A stretch of DNA of 64,000 nucleotides from Oscillospiraceae bacterium (GTDB taxonomy: Bacteria > Bacillota > Clostridia > Oscillospirales > Oscillospiraceae), in contig JAHHRV010000005.1 of assembly GCA_020025595.1 (NCBI GenBank), positions 98,322-162,321 of the forward strand, written 5' to 3'. Shown here piece after piece: positions 50,006 to 59,938 of this stretch (its first letter is position 1; each line of letters starts with the position of its first letter). Under the pieces are notes generated by a model. That model did no database searches. It had not been told where the DNA came from and worked only from the letters and a program-made list of their open reading frames with translations. The position numbers and the translations under genes were made by a program.

Positions 50006-51043
50006 ATGCCTCTTACCAAAGAAGATACTCTGCATTTTAAAGGGGTCGCCATTCTTGGAATGGTGCTACTCCATCTTTTTTGCAGATTGGAGAATTTACC
50101 GTACACGCCCTTGATTTGGATTGAGGATGTGCCCCTGATTTATTATGTCGGTCTGTTTGGCGATATGTGTGTTCCGATTTATTGCTTCTGCAGCGGATAT
50201 GCACATTATTTGCTGAAAAGGAAGCAGCCCCAACAGTATTCCCATCGGATTCCAGGTAAGATTTTCCGATTCCTTGTCAATTACTGGATTGTTGTTATCC
50301 TGTTCTCGGTACTTGGCCTGATTTTTGATGAATCAGGGTCTATTCCCGGTTCTTTGGGAACATTCGCAGGAAATATGCTGGTTGCGGGCATGAGCTACAA
50401 CGGAGCATGGTGGTTTGTAACAACTTATCTGTTCCTGCTGATTCTTTCTCCGCTCTCTTTCAGAATTACTGAGAAAGTCCCAGGCGCTATTTTAGCCCTG
50501 ATAAGCGGAGTGGTTTATGGCATTGCATATTTGTTCCGTTTCAATTTTCAAATTACACTTGGAAATACAGTCTTAAACTGGCTCTGGAATCAACTTGTTT
50601 TGCTCGGAACTTCCCAGTTTCCTTATTTCCTGGGTATGCTGGCTTTTAAGTACCGCATCCCCGAAAAACTTCGTGGATATTTTAATGGGCGCAAACATGG
50701 TTTTCTGAAACTGGCAGTTATGATTGGCCTTCCACTCGCTGCTTTTATCGGACATAGCATTGTTCAGTCGATGATTGTTGCTCCAATTACAGCAATGATT
50801 GTTCTTATGAGTCTGACTCTTGCTGACTTGCCAAAATGGCTGTCATCAGGACTGGCTTTTCTGGGAAGGCATTCGACCAACATCTGGTTCGTTCATATGT
50901 TTTTCTATCTGACCTTGTTTGAAGGTCTGGTGTTTTATGCGAAATATCCGCTGCTGATTGCTCTGTTTATGTTTGCAATTTGTATTGGTATATCTTACAT
51001 AATTGAATTGATTTATAAACCGATCTGTAGAAGAATCGGATAA
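50006..51043 (+). CDS. Acyltransferase 3-family membrane protein
   Basis: 345 residues with about ten membrane helices. The family opening HFKGVAILGMVLLHLFCRLE matches the conserved region with catalytic-type His (LLHLF), followed by PIYCFCSGYAHYLLKRK (the usual FFxLSGF/R region). Family members O-acetylate or otherwise acylate exported sugars. Begins two bases after the glycosyltransferase stop. Probably decorates the exopolysaccharide. Confidence 0.88.
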   Translation: MPLTKEDTLHFKGVAILGMVLLHLFCRLENLPYTPLIWIEDVPLIYYVGLFGDMCVPIYCFCSGYAHYLLKRKQPQQYSHRIPGKIFRFLVNYWIVVILFSVLGLIFDESGSIPGSLGTFAGNMLVAGMSYNGAWWFVTTYLFLLILSPLSFRITEKVPGAILALISGVVYGIAYLFRFNFQITLGNTVLNWLWNQLVLLGTSQFPYFLGMLAFKYRIPEKLRGYFNGRKHGFLKLAVMIGLPLAAFIGHSIVQSMIVAPITAMIVLMSLTLADLPKWLSSGLAFLGRHSTNIWFVHMFFYLTLFEGLVFYAKYPLLIALFMFAICIGISYIIELIYKPICRRIG

Positions 51044-51056
51044 TGGAGGGCTGAAA

Positions 51057-52061
51057 ATGCCGAAGGTTAGTATTATTGTTCCGGTTTATAAAGTGGAGAA
51101 ATATCTGGAGCGCTGTGTCAGCAGCCTTCGGAATCAGACCTTACAGGACATCGAAATCATTCTGGTGGATGACGGCTCTCCCGATCAGTGCCCTGCCATG
51201 TGCGACGAACTGGCGGAAACAGACAGCCGAATTAAAGTTGTCCACAAGAAAAACGGCGGTCTCAGCAGTGCCCGCAATGCCGGTTTGCGAGTCGCCGAAG
51301 GAAACTATGTTGGTTTCGTAGACTCCGATGATGACTGCGAACTGGATATGTACGAGAAACTATGTACCGTTATGGAGCAGGAGCATGTTGATTTTGTGAT
51401 GTCCGATTATGTGCGTATCTCTGCAAACGGGAACCGGATCTTGAAATCACAAGGAATTTCTGATGGTAGATTTGATAAAAGAAGAATCCGTCAAGACATT
51501 TTCCCTCATCTGATTATGCGCGAGTGTGTCGACTATGGTCCTCTTTTGTCCGTATGTATTTGCCTGTACCGGACCGACTTCCTTCGTTTCAACGGCCTGG
51601 AGTTTGATGAACAGGTTCGCTGGTCCGAGGACAATATTTTCAGTGCCGAAGTTGGTTACCTTGCTAACAGCTTCTTTTACCTGAAAGGGGAGGGGCTGTA
51701 TCATTACTATCAAAATCCCGGCACCATTACAACGGCTTATCGCCCCGGCGCCTGGGATGTTTACACCACAATGAATCATCATCTGCACGCATTTTTCGAT
51801 TCCGTTTCGGATTATGACTTTTCCCGTCAGCTGAAGCTGCATATGATCTACTATGCCTGCAACTGTATCGGTCAGGCCTGTAGTCAGCCAAAAGAAATTG
51901 CAATGCCGGAGATTAAGCGTATTCTAAACGCACAAGATCTGAAAAACGCCTTTGTAGATTTCCCCATGCCGGAAATTCCGGTCAAACTGAAGCTTCAGCT
52001 TATGCTGATGAAACATCGCTGTACAGGTCTACTGTATAAAATCATTTCCCAAAGATCGTAA
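51057..52061 (+). CDS. Glycosyltransferase family 2
   Basis: 334 residues. GT-A: SIIVPVYKVEKYLERCVSSL, ILVDDGSPDQCPAMCDE, HKKNGGLSSARNAGLRVAEG, DXD FVDSDDDCELDMYEKL (about 88-92) and base-containing RWSEDNIFSAEVGYLA. C-terminal helical extension of about 100 residues. GGAGG precedes. Sugar not predictable. Confidence 0.94.
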   Translation: MPKVSIIVPVYKVEKYLERCVSSLRNQTLQDIEIILVDDGSPDQCPAMCDELAETDSRIKVVHKKNGGLSSARNAGLRVAEGNYVGFVDSDDDCELDMYEKLCTVMEQEHVDFVMSDYVRISANGNRILKSQGISDGRFDKRRIRQDIFPHLIMRECVDYGPLLSVCICLYRTDFLRFNGLEFDEQVRWSEDNIFSAEVGYLANSFFYLKGEGLYHYYQNPGTITTAYRPGAWDVYTTMNHHLHAFFDSVSDYDFSRQLKLHMIYYACNCIGQACSQPKEIAMPEIKRILNAQDLKNAFVDFPMPEIPVKLKLQLMLMKHRCTGLLYKIISQRS

Positions 52062-52071
52062 GGAGTTACCA

Positions 52072-53085
52072 ATGCCGAAAGTATCAGTCATTATTCCAGT
52101 TTACAACAAGGAAAAATATATTGCTGACACGCTCCATTCTGTTCTGAATCAGTCGTTTCAGGATCTGGAAGTAATTGCAGTCAATGACGGCTCTCAGGAT
52201 CGCAGTTTTGAAATTCTGAGACAGATTGCATTGCAGGATGACCGTCTGCGAATCATCGACATTCCCAACGGAGGCGTTTCCCATGCCCGCAATGTCGGAC
52301 TGGAGCAGGCCAAGGGGGAGTGGATTCAGTTTCTGGACGCCGATGACCGGATGGATGACAGATATCTTTCTCAGGCAATTGCGATAGCGGAAAAGCAGCA
52401 GGCGGATATACTGTTTTCCAATTTCATAAAGGAAAATGAAAAGCGGGAAGTGGTTGAGTCTGTTGCAGGCCCGGAAGCCGGTAACTGTGATCAGGCACAG
52501 CTTTGTGACTGCTTTGCCCGCTGGCAGTATGAAAACGGCTTCTTTGGCTTCATCTCTAACAAGCTGTTCCGCCGGGAGCTTTGGGAAACCTCCGGTGCCC
52601 GATTCCCAGAGGGGACTACGCTGGCAGAAGACTTGGACTTTTTCGTCCGGCTCTATCCCAGTGTGCAAAACGCGTATTTCTGGCATGGAAACAGCTTCTA
52701 TTATCTCCAGACCGATGAAAACTACATGAGCCGTACTACGGTTGACTACTGCACGCAGATTCTGATCCATATGGATATCAGAATCTGGTTTATCAAGTCC
52801 GGAAAATACGAAGAATACGCGGAACTGCTGGATAAAAAGGTGTCGGAATATGCCTTTTTTGTTCTCTTTCATCATGAAGAATGTCAAAAAACACTGGTGG
52901 AAGCATATCGCTTTCTTTTGGGTCATGAGGAGATACTTGCGTGTCTCAATCCGGACCTTCTGACCGGATTTTCAAAACAGATTGTACTGAGCTTGAAAAA
53001 GAAAAATCTGTCTGCTGTGAAAATCCTGTTTGCCGGAAGGAACATGACAAGAAGTATTTACAGGGTGGTAAAACGAAATGTCTGA
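52072..53085 (+). CDS. Glycosyltransferase family 2
   Basis: 337 residues. SVIIPVYNKEKYIADTLHSV, AVNDGSQDRSFEILRQ, PNGGVSHARNVGLEQAKGEW, DXD FLDADDRMDDRY (about 87-91), GTTLAEDLDFFVRLYP. Paralogous in layout to the other family 2 genes of the operon, but with a distinct C-terminal region. The next gene starts inside its last codons. Confidence 0.93.
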   Translation: MPKVSVIIPVYNKEKYIADTLHSVLNQSFQDLEVIAVNDGSQDRSFEILRQIALQDDRLRIIDIPNGGVSHARNVGLEQAKGEWIQFLDADDRMDDRYLSQAIAIAEKQQADILFSNFIKENEKREVVESVAGPEAGNCDQAQLCDCFARWQYENGFFGFISNKLFRRELWETSGARFPEGTTLAEDLDFFVRLYPSVQNAYFWHGNSFYYLQTDENYMSRTTVDYCTQILIHMDIRIWFIKSGKYEEYAELLDKKVSEYAFFVLFHHEECQKTLVEAYRFLLGHEEILACLNPDLLTGFSKQIVLSLKKKNLSAVKILFAGRNMTRSIYRVVKRNV

Positions 53086-54247
53086 TTATTTTATCTATAA
53101 CCACGGTGGAAGCGCCAATCATGGATGCGAGGCGCTGGTGCGGACAGTTTCCAAGCTGTTCGGAGCGGGTATTCCGGTATATTCGGAATCGCCCCAGCAG
53201 GATCTGCGCTACGGGATTCAGGAGCTTGATCCCATTGAACCAGCCATGACCGCTGTTTCCCGCAGCAGTCTGTCCTTCTGGAAGGCTTACCTCCAGCTCA
53301 AGCTGCACAGGAATTACACCGAGATGGACTGTCTGCCTTACAGAAAGGCCATCCATAGCCTTCCCTCCGGGGCCATTGAACTGTCTGTCGGCGGTGATAT
53401 CTATTGCTACGAGGACTATCATAAATTTATCCGCCTGCATCAGGCCATCGCAGACAGAGGACATAAGTCCGTTTTGCTGGGCTGCTCCCTGTCGGAATCT
53501 CTGTTTGAGGATCCCGAATTTGTAAAGGATATGCAGACTTATTCCTATATTTCGGCTCGAGAATCGCTTACCTATACCATGCTGCAGAAGGCAGGACTTC
53601 AGAACATCGGTCTGACACCGGACTCTGCTTTCACATTGGAAAAGGAAGAACTTCCCCTGCCGGAAGGTTTCATAGAAGGGAACACAGTCGGTATCAATGT
53701 CAGTCCGCTGGTGGTCCGGAAAGAGTCAAAGCCCGGCATTGTGGTAGAAAGCTTTGTCCGCTTGATCCGTCATATTCTGGACACTACAGACTGCTCTGTG
53801 GCATTGATTCCCCATGTGGTCTGGGAAAGCAATGACGACCGGACGACACTCAAAGAACTGTACGATGCTGTCAACTGCCCCGCGCGGGTCGTCCTGATCG
53901 ACGACTGCGACTGCCGCAAGCTCAAGGGCTACATTTCCCGGTGCCGGTTCTTTATCGGGGCCCGCACCCACGCAACGATTGCAGCTTACTCCACCGGAGT
54001 GCCCACGCTGGTACTGGGCTATTCCGTCAAATCCCGAGGTATTGCAACAGATTTGTTCGGCACCGATGAGCACTATGTGCTTCCTGTTCAGAACATTCAG
54101 AATCCCGACAGCCTGACGGGGGCTTTTATCTGGCTGCAAAGCCACGAAAACGAAATTCGCAAGACCTTAGCAGAAAAGATGCCCGACTACATTGTAAGTG
54201 CAGGTCAGCTGAAAGAAAAGGTCGAGCAGGCATTGGAGCGGAAGTAA
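53078..54247 (+). CDS. Polysaccharide pyruvyl transferase
   Basis: 389 residues of the CsaB/PS_pyruv_trans family, which adds ketal-linked pyruvate from phosphoenolpyruvate to sugars and so makes the polymer acidic. Seen: NHGGSANHGCEALVRTVSKL, LSVGGDIYCYEDYHKFIRLH, SARESLTYTMLQKAG, VLIDDCDCRKLKGYISRC, and FFIGARTHATIAAYSTGVPT with its conserved His. Overlaps the previous gene by eight bases. Confidence 0.93.
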   Translation: MSDYFIYNHGGSANHGCEALVRTVSKLFGAGIPVYSESPQQDLRYGIQELDPIEPAMTAVSRSSLSFWKAYLQLKLHRNYTEMDCLPYRKAIHSLPSGAIELSVGGDIYCYEDYHKFIRLHQAIADRGHKSVLLGCSLSESLFEDPEFVKDMQTYSYISARESLTYTMLQKAGLQNIGLTPDSAFTLEKEELPLPEGFIEGNTVGINVSPLVVRKESKPGIVVESFVRLIRHILDTTDCSVALIPHVVWESNDDRTTLKELYDAVNCPARVVLIDDCDCRKLKGYISRCRFFIGARTHATIAAYSTGVPTLVLGYSVKSRGIATDLFGTDEHYVLPVQNIQNPDSLTGAFIWLQSHENEIRKTLAEKMPDYIVSAGQLKEKVEQALERK

Positions 54248-54248
54248 T

Positions 54249-55241
54249 ATGGAACTGGTCAGTATTATCATTCCCATTTATAATATTGAAGACTATCTGG
54301 ATCGCAGCATTGGGGCAGCAGCAGGACAGACTTATGAAAATCTGGAGATCCTGCTGATCGATGACGGCTCTACGGATGCCTCCCCGGATATCTGTGATTA
54401 CTGGGCTGCCAAAGACAGTCGAATCAAGGTGGTTCATCAAAAAAACAGCGGTGTCAGCGTATCTAGAAACACTGGCCTCCGGATGGCTTCTGGTGACTAT
54501 ATTCTGCAGCTGGACAGCGATGATTACATGGCTCCCTTTACGGTAGAGCATCTTGTTAATACCGCACATGAGCAGGATGCGGATCTTGTAATCTGCAGTT
54601 TTGTGCGGGGTGCGGAGGATCATTACTGTTTCACACAGGCACAGAATCCGCAGGTCAAGATGGTGGATTCCACCTATGCGCTGACCCAGATCTATAATGG
54701 TGCCAATGATGCACTTCGCTACACAGTTCCCTGGTGCAAGCTGTATCGGAAAGAAGTTTTAGATGGCGTAAGCTATCCCGCCGGAAAGATTTTTGAGGAT
54801 ATCTACATCACTCATACCATAATTGATCGCTGCAAGAAGATTGCACTTCTGGAGGAAGTTCTGTTTTACTACTACCGCCGGGAGAACAGCATCATGAATG
54901 CGGTGTTCAGCTTTCAGAAACTGGACTATCTGCAGGCATTGGTGAACAGGGTACAATTCTTTGCAGAGCGTGGCATGAAGGATTTGCATGAAAAAGCCTA
55001 CGATGAATTGCTTCATTCTCTGGTATGGGAATATTCCAGAACACGGGACCTACTCAACAGCAAGCCAGGCATGGATTATGTCATGAATCTGTTTCATGAG
55101 AATTATCGAAAGGGTTATTCCAGCAAAAGATATCCTAAGGAAAACAAACGATTCCTGTCTGTGTTTAACCGCAACCCGGAGCTGATCGTACTTTACTGGA
55201 AAATCACTTCCAAGCTCAACGGAATTTTTAAGAAAAGGTGA
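54249..55241 (+). CDS. Glycosyltransferase family 2
   Basis: 330 residues. SIIIPIYNIEDYLDRSIGAA, LIDDGSTDASPDICDY, HQKNSGVSVSRNTGLRMASG, DXD LQLDSDDYMAPF (about 90-94), and FEDIYITHTIIDRCKK in the base region. One base after the pyruvyl transferase stop. Confidence 0.94.
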   Translation: MELVSIIIPIYNIEDYLDRSIGAAAGQTYENLEILLIDDGSTDASPDICDYWAAKDSRIKVVHQKNSGVSVSRNTGLRMASGDYILQLDSDDYMAPFTVEHLVNTAHEQDADLVICSFVRGAEDHYCFTQAQNPQVKMVDSTYALTQIYNGANDALRYTVPWCKLYRKEVLDGVSYPAGKIFEDIYITHTIIDRCKKIALLEEVLFYYYRRENSIMNAVFSFQKLDYLQALVNRVQFFAERGMKDLHEKAYDELLHSLVWEYSRTRDLLNSKPGMDYVMNLFHENYRKGYSSKRYPKENKRFLSVFNRNPELIVLYWKITSKLNGIFKKR

Positions 55242-55246
55242 GATTA

Positions 55247-56173
55247 TTGGAAAATCCTCTTGTTAGTATCATTACGCCGTGCTATAACGGAGAGAGCTAT
55301 CTGGATCGGTATTTTCATTCGATTCTGAATCAGACTTATCCGAATCTGGAACTGATCTTTATCAACGACGGTTCTTCTGATCGGACGGAAGATATTGTGA
55401 ACGCCTACCGTCCCAGACTGGAAGATCGCGGGATTTCATTTACATATCTTTCTCAGGAAAATGCAGGACAGGCCGCCGCCCTCAACCGGGGACTCAAGCT
55501 GTTTACGGGAACATATCTGACCTGGCCGGATGCGGATGATGAGATGACCCCTGATTGCATCGAGAAAAAGGTCAGCTATCTGGAAGCGCATCCGGAATTT
55601 CAGATGATGCGTTCGAACGGTACCTTCTGCAACCTGGATACCAATGCACACAGCCCCATTGCAGCAGAAGCAGACAAGCATCCGCAGGATATCTTTGAAC
55701 AGCTGCTTCTGGTTCATACTTACGGATGCTGCGGCTGCTATATGATCACAAGGGAACTGTTCCTGAAATGTTACCCGGACCGGGATATCTTTGAATCCCG
55801 CACCGGACAGAACTGGCAGGTTCTTGTTCCAGCCGCAAGTTATTCTCAATGCGGTTATCTGGACGAAAGCCTATATGCGGTGTACGAGCACGGGGACAGC
55901 CATTCCAGAAGCATCCGGACCCCGCAGCAAATGTATCAGCGGTGGGATCTGTTTACAGAAGTTCTGGAGCATGCACTGGAAGCCAGTCAATGTGACCGAA
56001 AGAAATATAGTGCATTGATTCAGGAGAATAAGGCACGGCAGAAGTTTTACCATGCGGTTTCTGTACGGGATCATAAGATGCTCAAGCAGACGATGGCAGT
56101 CATGCGTAAAACAGGAAAGGTTACGATGAAGGAGTACTTGTTATTCCTGAAAAGTATGGCTTTCCCTAAATAA
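55247..56173 (+). CDS. Glycosyltransferase family 2
   Basis: 308 residues. Start set at TTG 55247 because AAGGTGAG lies at the right distance; a GTG three codons earlier overlaps the previous stop. SIITPCYNGESYLDRYFHSI, FINDGSSDRTEDIVNAYRP, QENAGQAAALNRGLKLFTG, DXD WPDADDEMTPDC (about 94-98). Cys-rich central part (HTYGCCGCYMITREL) may bind metal or be incidental. Confidence 0.9.
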   Translation: MENPLVSIITPCYNGESYLDRYFHSILNQTYPNLELIFINDGSSDRTEDIVNAYRPRLEDRGISFTYLSQENAGQAAALNRGLKLFTGTYLTWPDADDEMTPDCIEKKVSYLEAHPEFQMMRSNGTFCNLDTNAHSPIAAEADKHPQDIFEQLLLVHTYGCCGCYMITRELFLKCYPDRDIFESRTGQNWQVLVPAASYSQCGYLDESLYAVYEHGDSHSRSIRTPQQMYQRWDLFTEVLEHALEASQCDRKKYSALIQENKARQKFYHAVSVRDHKMLKQTMAVMRKTGKVTMKEYLLFLKSMAFPK

Positions 56174-56199
56174 AATTGGATTGGCAGGATGATGATCAG

Positions 56200-57117
56200 A
56201 TGTATTCTCTGGTTTATTCTATTTATTTCTCTGTTTGCAGATACGCCAAAAAGCACGGAACCTCCCGAATGGTTCAGCGCATAATGGGATACTGCGAATC
56301 ATATTTCAATCTTCTGCTTCCACGGAAGTACCAAAAGCAAAACTGTTCGGAAAGCGGAGTAACAAAAACGAAACGGGAACAGAAAGTGATCATTTCTCTA
56401 ACCTCGTTCCCGAAACGTATCGACACTGTCTGGCTCACCATTGAAACACTGCTGCGGCAAAGCGTCAAGCCGGATAAGGTAATCCTGTGGCTTGCAGCAT
56501 CTCAGTTTGATGGATTGGAAAGCCTTCCTGAAAGCCTTCTGCGGTTGCAGAAGCGGGGACTGACGATTCGTTTCTGTGATGACCTTAGAAGCCATAAGAA
56601 GTATTATTATGCGCTTCAGGAATATTCGGAGGATCTGGTGATTCTGGCGGATGATGATCTGTTCTACCCAAGAGATACAGTCAAGCGTCTTCTAAAGATG
56701 CATCAGCAGTGGCCGGAAGATATCTGCTGCATCAGTGCACAGGTCATTTCGCCGGACTTTACATCCATGCCTTCGCAATGGAGAAATCCAAAACCTGAGG
56801 AACATAACTGGCAACATTCGAATCAACTCCAAGTATTCACCGGTGGCGGAACGTTGATTCCACCGCATACTTTGGATTCCAATGTTTTTGATCAAACTGC
56901 CATTAAGGAACTATGCCCTTATGCAGATGATCTCTGGATTTCATTTATGGCACACCGACATAGAACGAGGATCACAACTTTAAAGAATTGGCGTGCTTTC
57001 CCTGTCACTATCTATGGCACCGCGGAAGGCAGCCTTTACTATATCAACGGTGAAGGTAAGCAAAACGATGTCCAGTGGCAGAATTTGCTGGATCACTATG
57101 GAGTGAAATCATGTTAA
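56200..57117 (+). CDS. Glycosyltransferase, GT-A type
   Basis: 305 residues from ATG 56200; the frame opens at a TTG (56176) lacking a ribosome site. After a short hydrophobic N-terminus the catalytic core reads IISLTSFPKRIDTVWLTIET, KPDKVILWLAASQFDGL and DLVILADDDLFYPRDTVKRL (DDD as metal site). TGGGTLIPPHTLDSNVF and ELCPYADDLWISFMA follow. This differs from the family 2 genes and resembles uncharacterised capsular transferases. Role in repeat-unit synthesis inferred from the operon. Confidence 0.8.
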   Translation: MYSLVYSIYFSVCRYAKKHGTSRMVQRIMGYCESYFNLLLPRKYQKQNCSESGVTKTKREQKVIISLTSFPKRIDTVWLTIETLLRQSVKPDKVILWLAASQFDGLESLPESLLRLQKRGLTIRFCDDLRSHKKYYYALQEYSEDLVILADDDLFYPRDTVKRLLKMHQQWPEDICCISAQVISPDFTSMPSQWRNPKPEEHNWQHSNQLQVFTGGGTLIPPHTLDSNVFDQTAIKELCPYADDLWISFMAHRHRTRITTLKNWRAFPVTIYGTAEGSLYYINGEGKQNDVQWQNLLDHYGVKSC

Positions 57118-57797
57118 ATAAAATCAAACAGCGACTGCGTTTATACAGCAAAGTCAGCTTCTTTCAGTATCTCTATCTGAATCATTTCTGCAAGCAGGTG
57201 ATCCGGACGGATAACAGCCATATTCTTCCTTATAAGCATGTGGTACTGGATCTTGCGCCGAACAGTAAGATTTTCCTCGGCGGCGGAGATCTGGAACTTG
57301 GCTGCGATTCCATGAAAGGTTCCAAAACCGAGACGCTAATCCGGCTTCGGGAGAACAGCATATGGACGAATGAAGGTGGATGCCGGATTTCTTATGGAAC
57401 CACACTGGAAATCCTAAAAGACGGATTGTTTGACACCGGATTCTTTACCATGAATTCCGGAAGTGTCATTATCACGGCTAAGAATATTCGGCTGGGCAGG
57501 GATGTGATGATTGGCCGGAATGTGGTTATCTATGACAGCGACCATCATGCAATCCGAGATGCACAAAACAGGGTTACGAACCCAGACAGATTGGTACAGA
57601 TCGGTGATCATGTCTGGCTGGCAAGCAACGTATCCATCCTGAAGGGGACTGTTATGGGTGCAGGCTGTGTTGCCGGAGCCAATTCTGTGGTGCATGGAGA
57701 AATCCCCGCCAATACGCTGTACCACATGGCAGCAGAGCCGGTTCTCCGGAAAAACTATGGAAATTGGAGTAGGGAACATCCCGTAGTAATGAATTAG
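57111..57797 (+). CDS. Left-handed beta-helix acyltransferase
   Basis: 228 residues from ATG 57111 (GGAG eight bases upstream; overlaps the previous stop by seven bases). Hexapeptide-repeat protein: GSVIITAKNIRLGRDVMIGR, NVVIYDSDHHAIRD (catalytic His region), VQIGDHVWLASNVSILKGTV, MGAGCVAGANSVVHG. Acetyl-CoA-dependent O-acetyltransferase of the WcaF/LacA/CatB group, likely modifying exopolysaccharide sugars. Confidence 0.9.
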   Translation: MLNKIKQRLRLYSKVSFFQYLYLNHFCKQVIRTDNSHILPYKHVVLDLAPNSKIFLGGGDLELGCDSMKGSKTETLIRLRENSIWTNEGGCRISYGTTLEILKDGLFDTGFFTMNSGSVIITAKNIRLGRDVMIGRNVVIYDSDHHAIRDAQNRVTNPDRLVQIGDHVWLASNVSILKGTVMGAGCVAGANSVVHGEIPANTLYHMAAEPVLRKNYGNWSREHPVVMN

Positions 57798-57819
57798 GTA
57801 TGTAAGGGAAGGAAACAGT

Positions 57820-58386
57820 ATGGATCTGAAAAATTTTAGTTTAAAAGTTTTATATATGACTGGGCTAAAAAAACACCCCTCCACGCCTTCGAAAGAAGAA
57901 ATCTGGAGGGCTAGAGGAGTTACCATTGGTCAGAATTTTGATGGTCCTGACAGTGCTATTGATTATTGTTTTGGTCACTTGGTGACAATTGGGAACAATG
58001 TAACTATTTCGGGGACTACAATTCTTGCCCATGATGGGAGCACCAAGAAAATCCTCGGATACAGCAAAGTTGCTCCCGTAACCATTGGCAACGATGTATT
58101 TATTGGATACGGATGCATCGTGCTGCCGGGTGTAACAATTGGAAACAAGGTAATTGTGGGTGCCGGTACCGTCATTTCCAAAGATATCCCAGATAATGTT
58201 GTAGTTGTCCGAGGATCTGACACAACTTACCGGGTCTTGTGTTCTTATGATGAATATGTAGAAAAGCAAAAAGCACGTTTGAAATTGCTCCCTGTTTCAG
58301 ATACTCTGTTTACCGAAAAAACAGAGGAAGACTGGGCATCTTGGAAGGCTGAACTCATTGCTCATCACGGAGGCTTTGACCTGTAA
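57820..58386 (+). CDS. Left-handed beta-helix acyltransferase
   Basis: 188 residues. Hexapeptide repeats: FGHLVTIGNNVTISGTTILA (catalytic-type His in AHDGS), VAPVTIGNDVFIGYGCIVLP, GVTIGNKVIVGAGTVISKDI. The N-terminal helix MDLKNFSLKVLYMTG and the C-terminal EYVEKQKARLK are typical of sugar O-acetyltransferases of the maltose/galactoside group. Somewhat more A+T than its neighbours at the 5' end. Confidence 0.9.
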   Translation: MDLKNFSLKVLYMTGLKKHPSTPSKEEIWRARGVTIGQNFDGPDSAIDYCFGHLVTIGNNVTISGTTILAHDGSTKKILGYSKVAPVTIGNDVFIGYGCIVLPGVTIGNKVIVGAGTVISKDIPDNVVVVRGSDTTYRVLCSYDEYVEKQKARLKLLPVSDTLFTEKTEEDWASWKAELIAHHGGFDL

Positions 58387-58426
58387 TTCAGGCAGCGATC
58401 GTATATTATTAAAAGGATGCACGAAA

Positions 58427-59938
58427 ATGTCAAATCAACGCAACAGTATGAGAAACCTATGGTGGGGAATCGTCGGTAATCTCGTTACCTCTCTGGTAGC
58501 CATTATCATTCCCCGCCTGTTCATCGTTAACTACGGTTCGGAAGTAAACGGTCTGCTGTCCTCTATCCGCCAGCTTTATGTGTATCTGGCTCTTTTGGAG
58601 GCCGGTGTCGGAGATGCAGCAGTTATTGCACTTTATGGTCCGGTCGGAAAAAAAGATCATCAGGCCACCAATGAAATTCTTGCAGCAGCACATTACTACT
58701 ACCGAAAAATCGGCTTGATCTATGCCGGATGTATTGTGGCATTAGGACTTGTATACCCACTTCTGTTGGATACTGCAATTCCTTATCATGTCTGCGCACT
58801 GGTCATTATTTTACAAGGTTCCGGCAGCGTTATCAGTTACTTCTTCCAGGGTAAATACAATATGCTCCTGCGGGTTGATAACCGAAATTATGTGACAACG
58901 AATCTTGGTACCATCACCAGCGTTGCAACAGATGTATGCCGGATTGCACTGCTTCTCAACGGCAAGAGCATTGTTGAAGTTCAGACTACCTATCTTGTAT
59001 TCAACCTTCTGAAGATGTTCTATATCAGTTGGTACATCAAACGAAACTATTCCTGGATCGATTTGACAGTCAAGCCAAACTTCAAAGCCTTGTCCCAAAA
59101 GTCCGCCGTCATTGTGCATCAGATCTCCGCTTTGGTATTCAGCCATACAGATGTGCTGATTCTGACCTTCGTATGCGGACTTAAAACCGTAAGTATCTAC
59201 TCCATGTACGCCACAATTTATGGCATGGTCAGCAACATTATTGCAATCGTTGCAAACAGCGTCCAGTCCGTTCTCGGGCAGAAATTCCATCAAGACAAAG
59301 AAAAGTATGTTCAGCTGCAGGACACCTTTGAGACATACTATCTCGCTCTGGTGTTTGCACTATTCACAATTGCTTCGATTTTCATCCTTCCTTTTATGAG
59401 GATCTATACCAAAGGTGCTGACATCAACTACATTGACTGGAAGCTTCCGGTCCTGTTTACAACATATCAGCTGTTGTCTTACGGACGCAATTCCTCCAAC
59501 AATATTATCGGCTTTGCCGGGAAATTCAAAGAAACCCAATGGCGGGCATGGCTCGAGACTATTATCAATCTTGTCGTGTCTTTTGTCTGCGTCTTCCGGT
59601 TTGGAATCTATGGCGTATTGATTGGAACAGTAGCAGCACTTTTGTATCGGGCCAATGACATTATCATTTTTGCAAACAAGAAGGTCTTGGGCCGCAGTCC
59701 CTGGCCTACTTATCGCCGGTGGCTAGTTAATGCAGTGATTTTCTTAGCACTGGTGGGCTTCTTCCTTTGGCTGCCGCTTCGGGTTGATTCTCTGATTGGG
59801 ATTATTATAAACTCTGTCTGGGTTTCTGTCGTTGTACTGGCAGTATTTTTTGGAGTCAACAGTCTGGTGGAAGTACAATCCAGACGGATTGCTTTTGAAT
59901 ATGCAAAAAGTATGATTGTATCTGTACGAAATCGGTAA
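58427..59938 (+). CDS. Polysaccharide flippase (Wzx-like)
   Basis: 503 residues with about 14 membrane helices, MATE/oligosaccharidyl-lipid flippase superfamily. Start ATG 58427 behind AAGGATG. Features: SMRNLWWGIVGNLVTSLVAI, NYGSEVNGLLSSIRQLYVYL and LLEAGVGDAAVIALYGP. Moves undecaprenyl-linked repeat units across the membrane to the EpsG-like polymerase at the start of the operon. Confidence 0.92.
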   Translation: MSNQRNSMRNLWWGIVGNLVTSLVAIIIPRLFIVNYGSEVNGLLSSIRQLYVYLALLEAGVGDAAVIALYGPVGKKDHQATNEILAAAHYYYRKIGLIYAGCIVALGLVYPLLLDTAIPYHVCALVIILQGSGSVISYFFQGKYNMLLRVDNRNYVTTNLGTITSVATDVCRIALLLNGKSIVEVQTTYLVFNLLKMFYISWYIKRNYSWIDLTVKPNFKALSQKSAVIVHQISALVFSHTDVLILTFVCGLKTVSIYSMYATIYGMVSNIIAIVANSVQSVLGQKFHQDKEKYVQLQDTFETYYLALVFALFTIASIFILPFMRIYTKGADINYIDWKLPVLFTTYQLLSYGRNSSNNIIGFAGKFKETQWRAWLETIINLVVSFVCVFRFGIYGVLIGTVAALLYRANDIIIFANKKVLGRSPWPTYRRWLVNAVIFLALVGFFLWLPLRVDSLIGIIINSVWVSVVVLAVFFGVNSLVEVQSRRIAFEYAKSMIVSVRNR

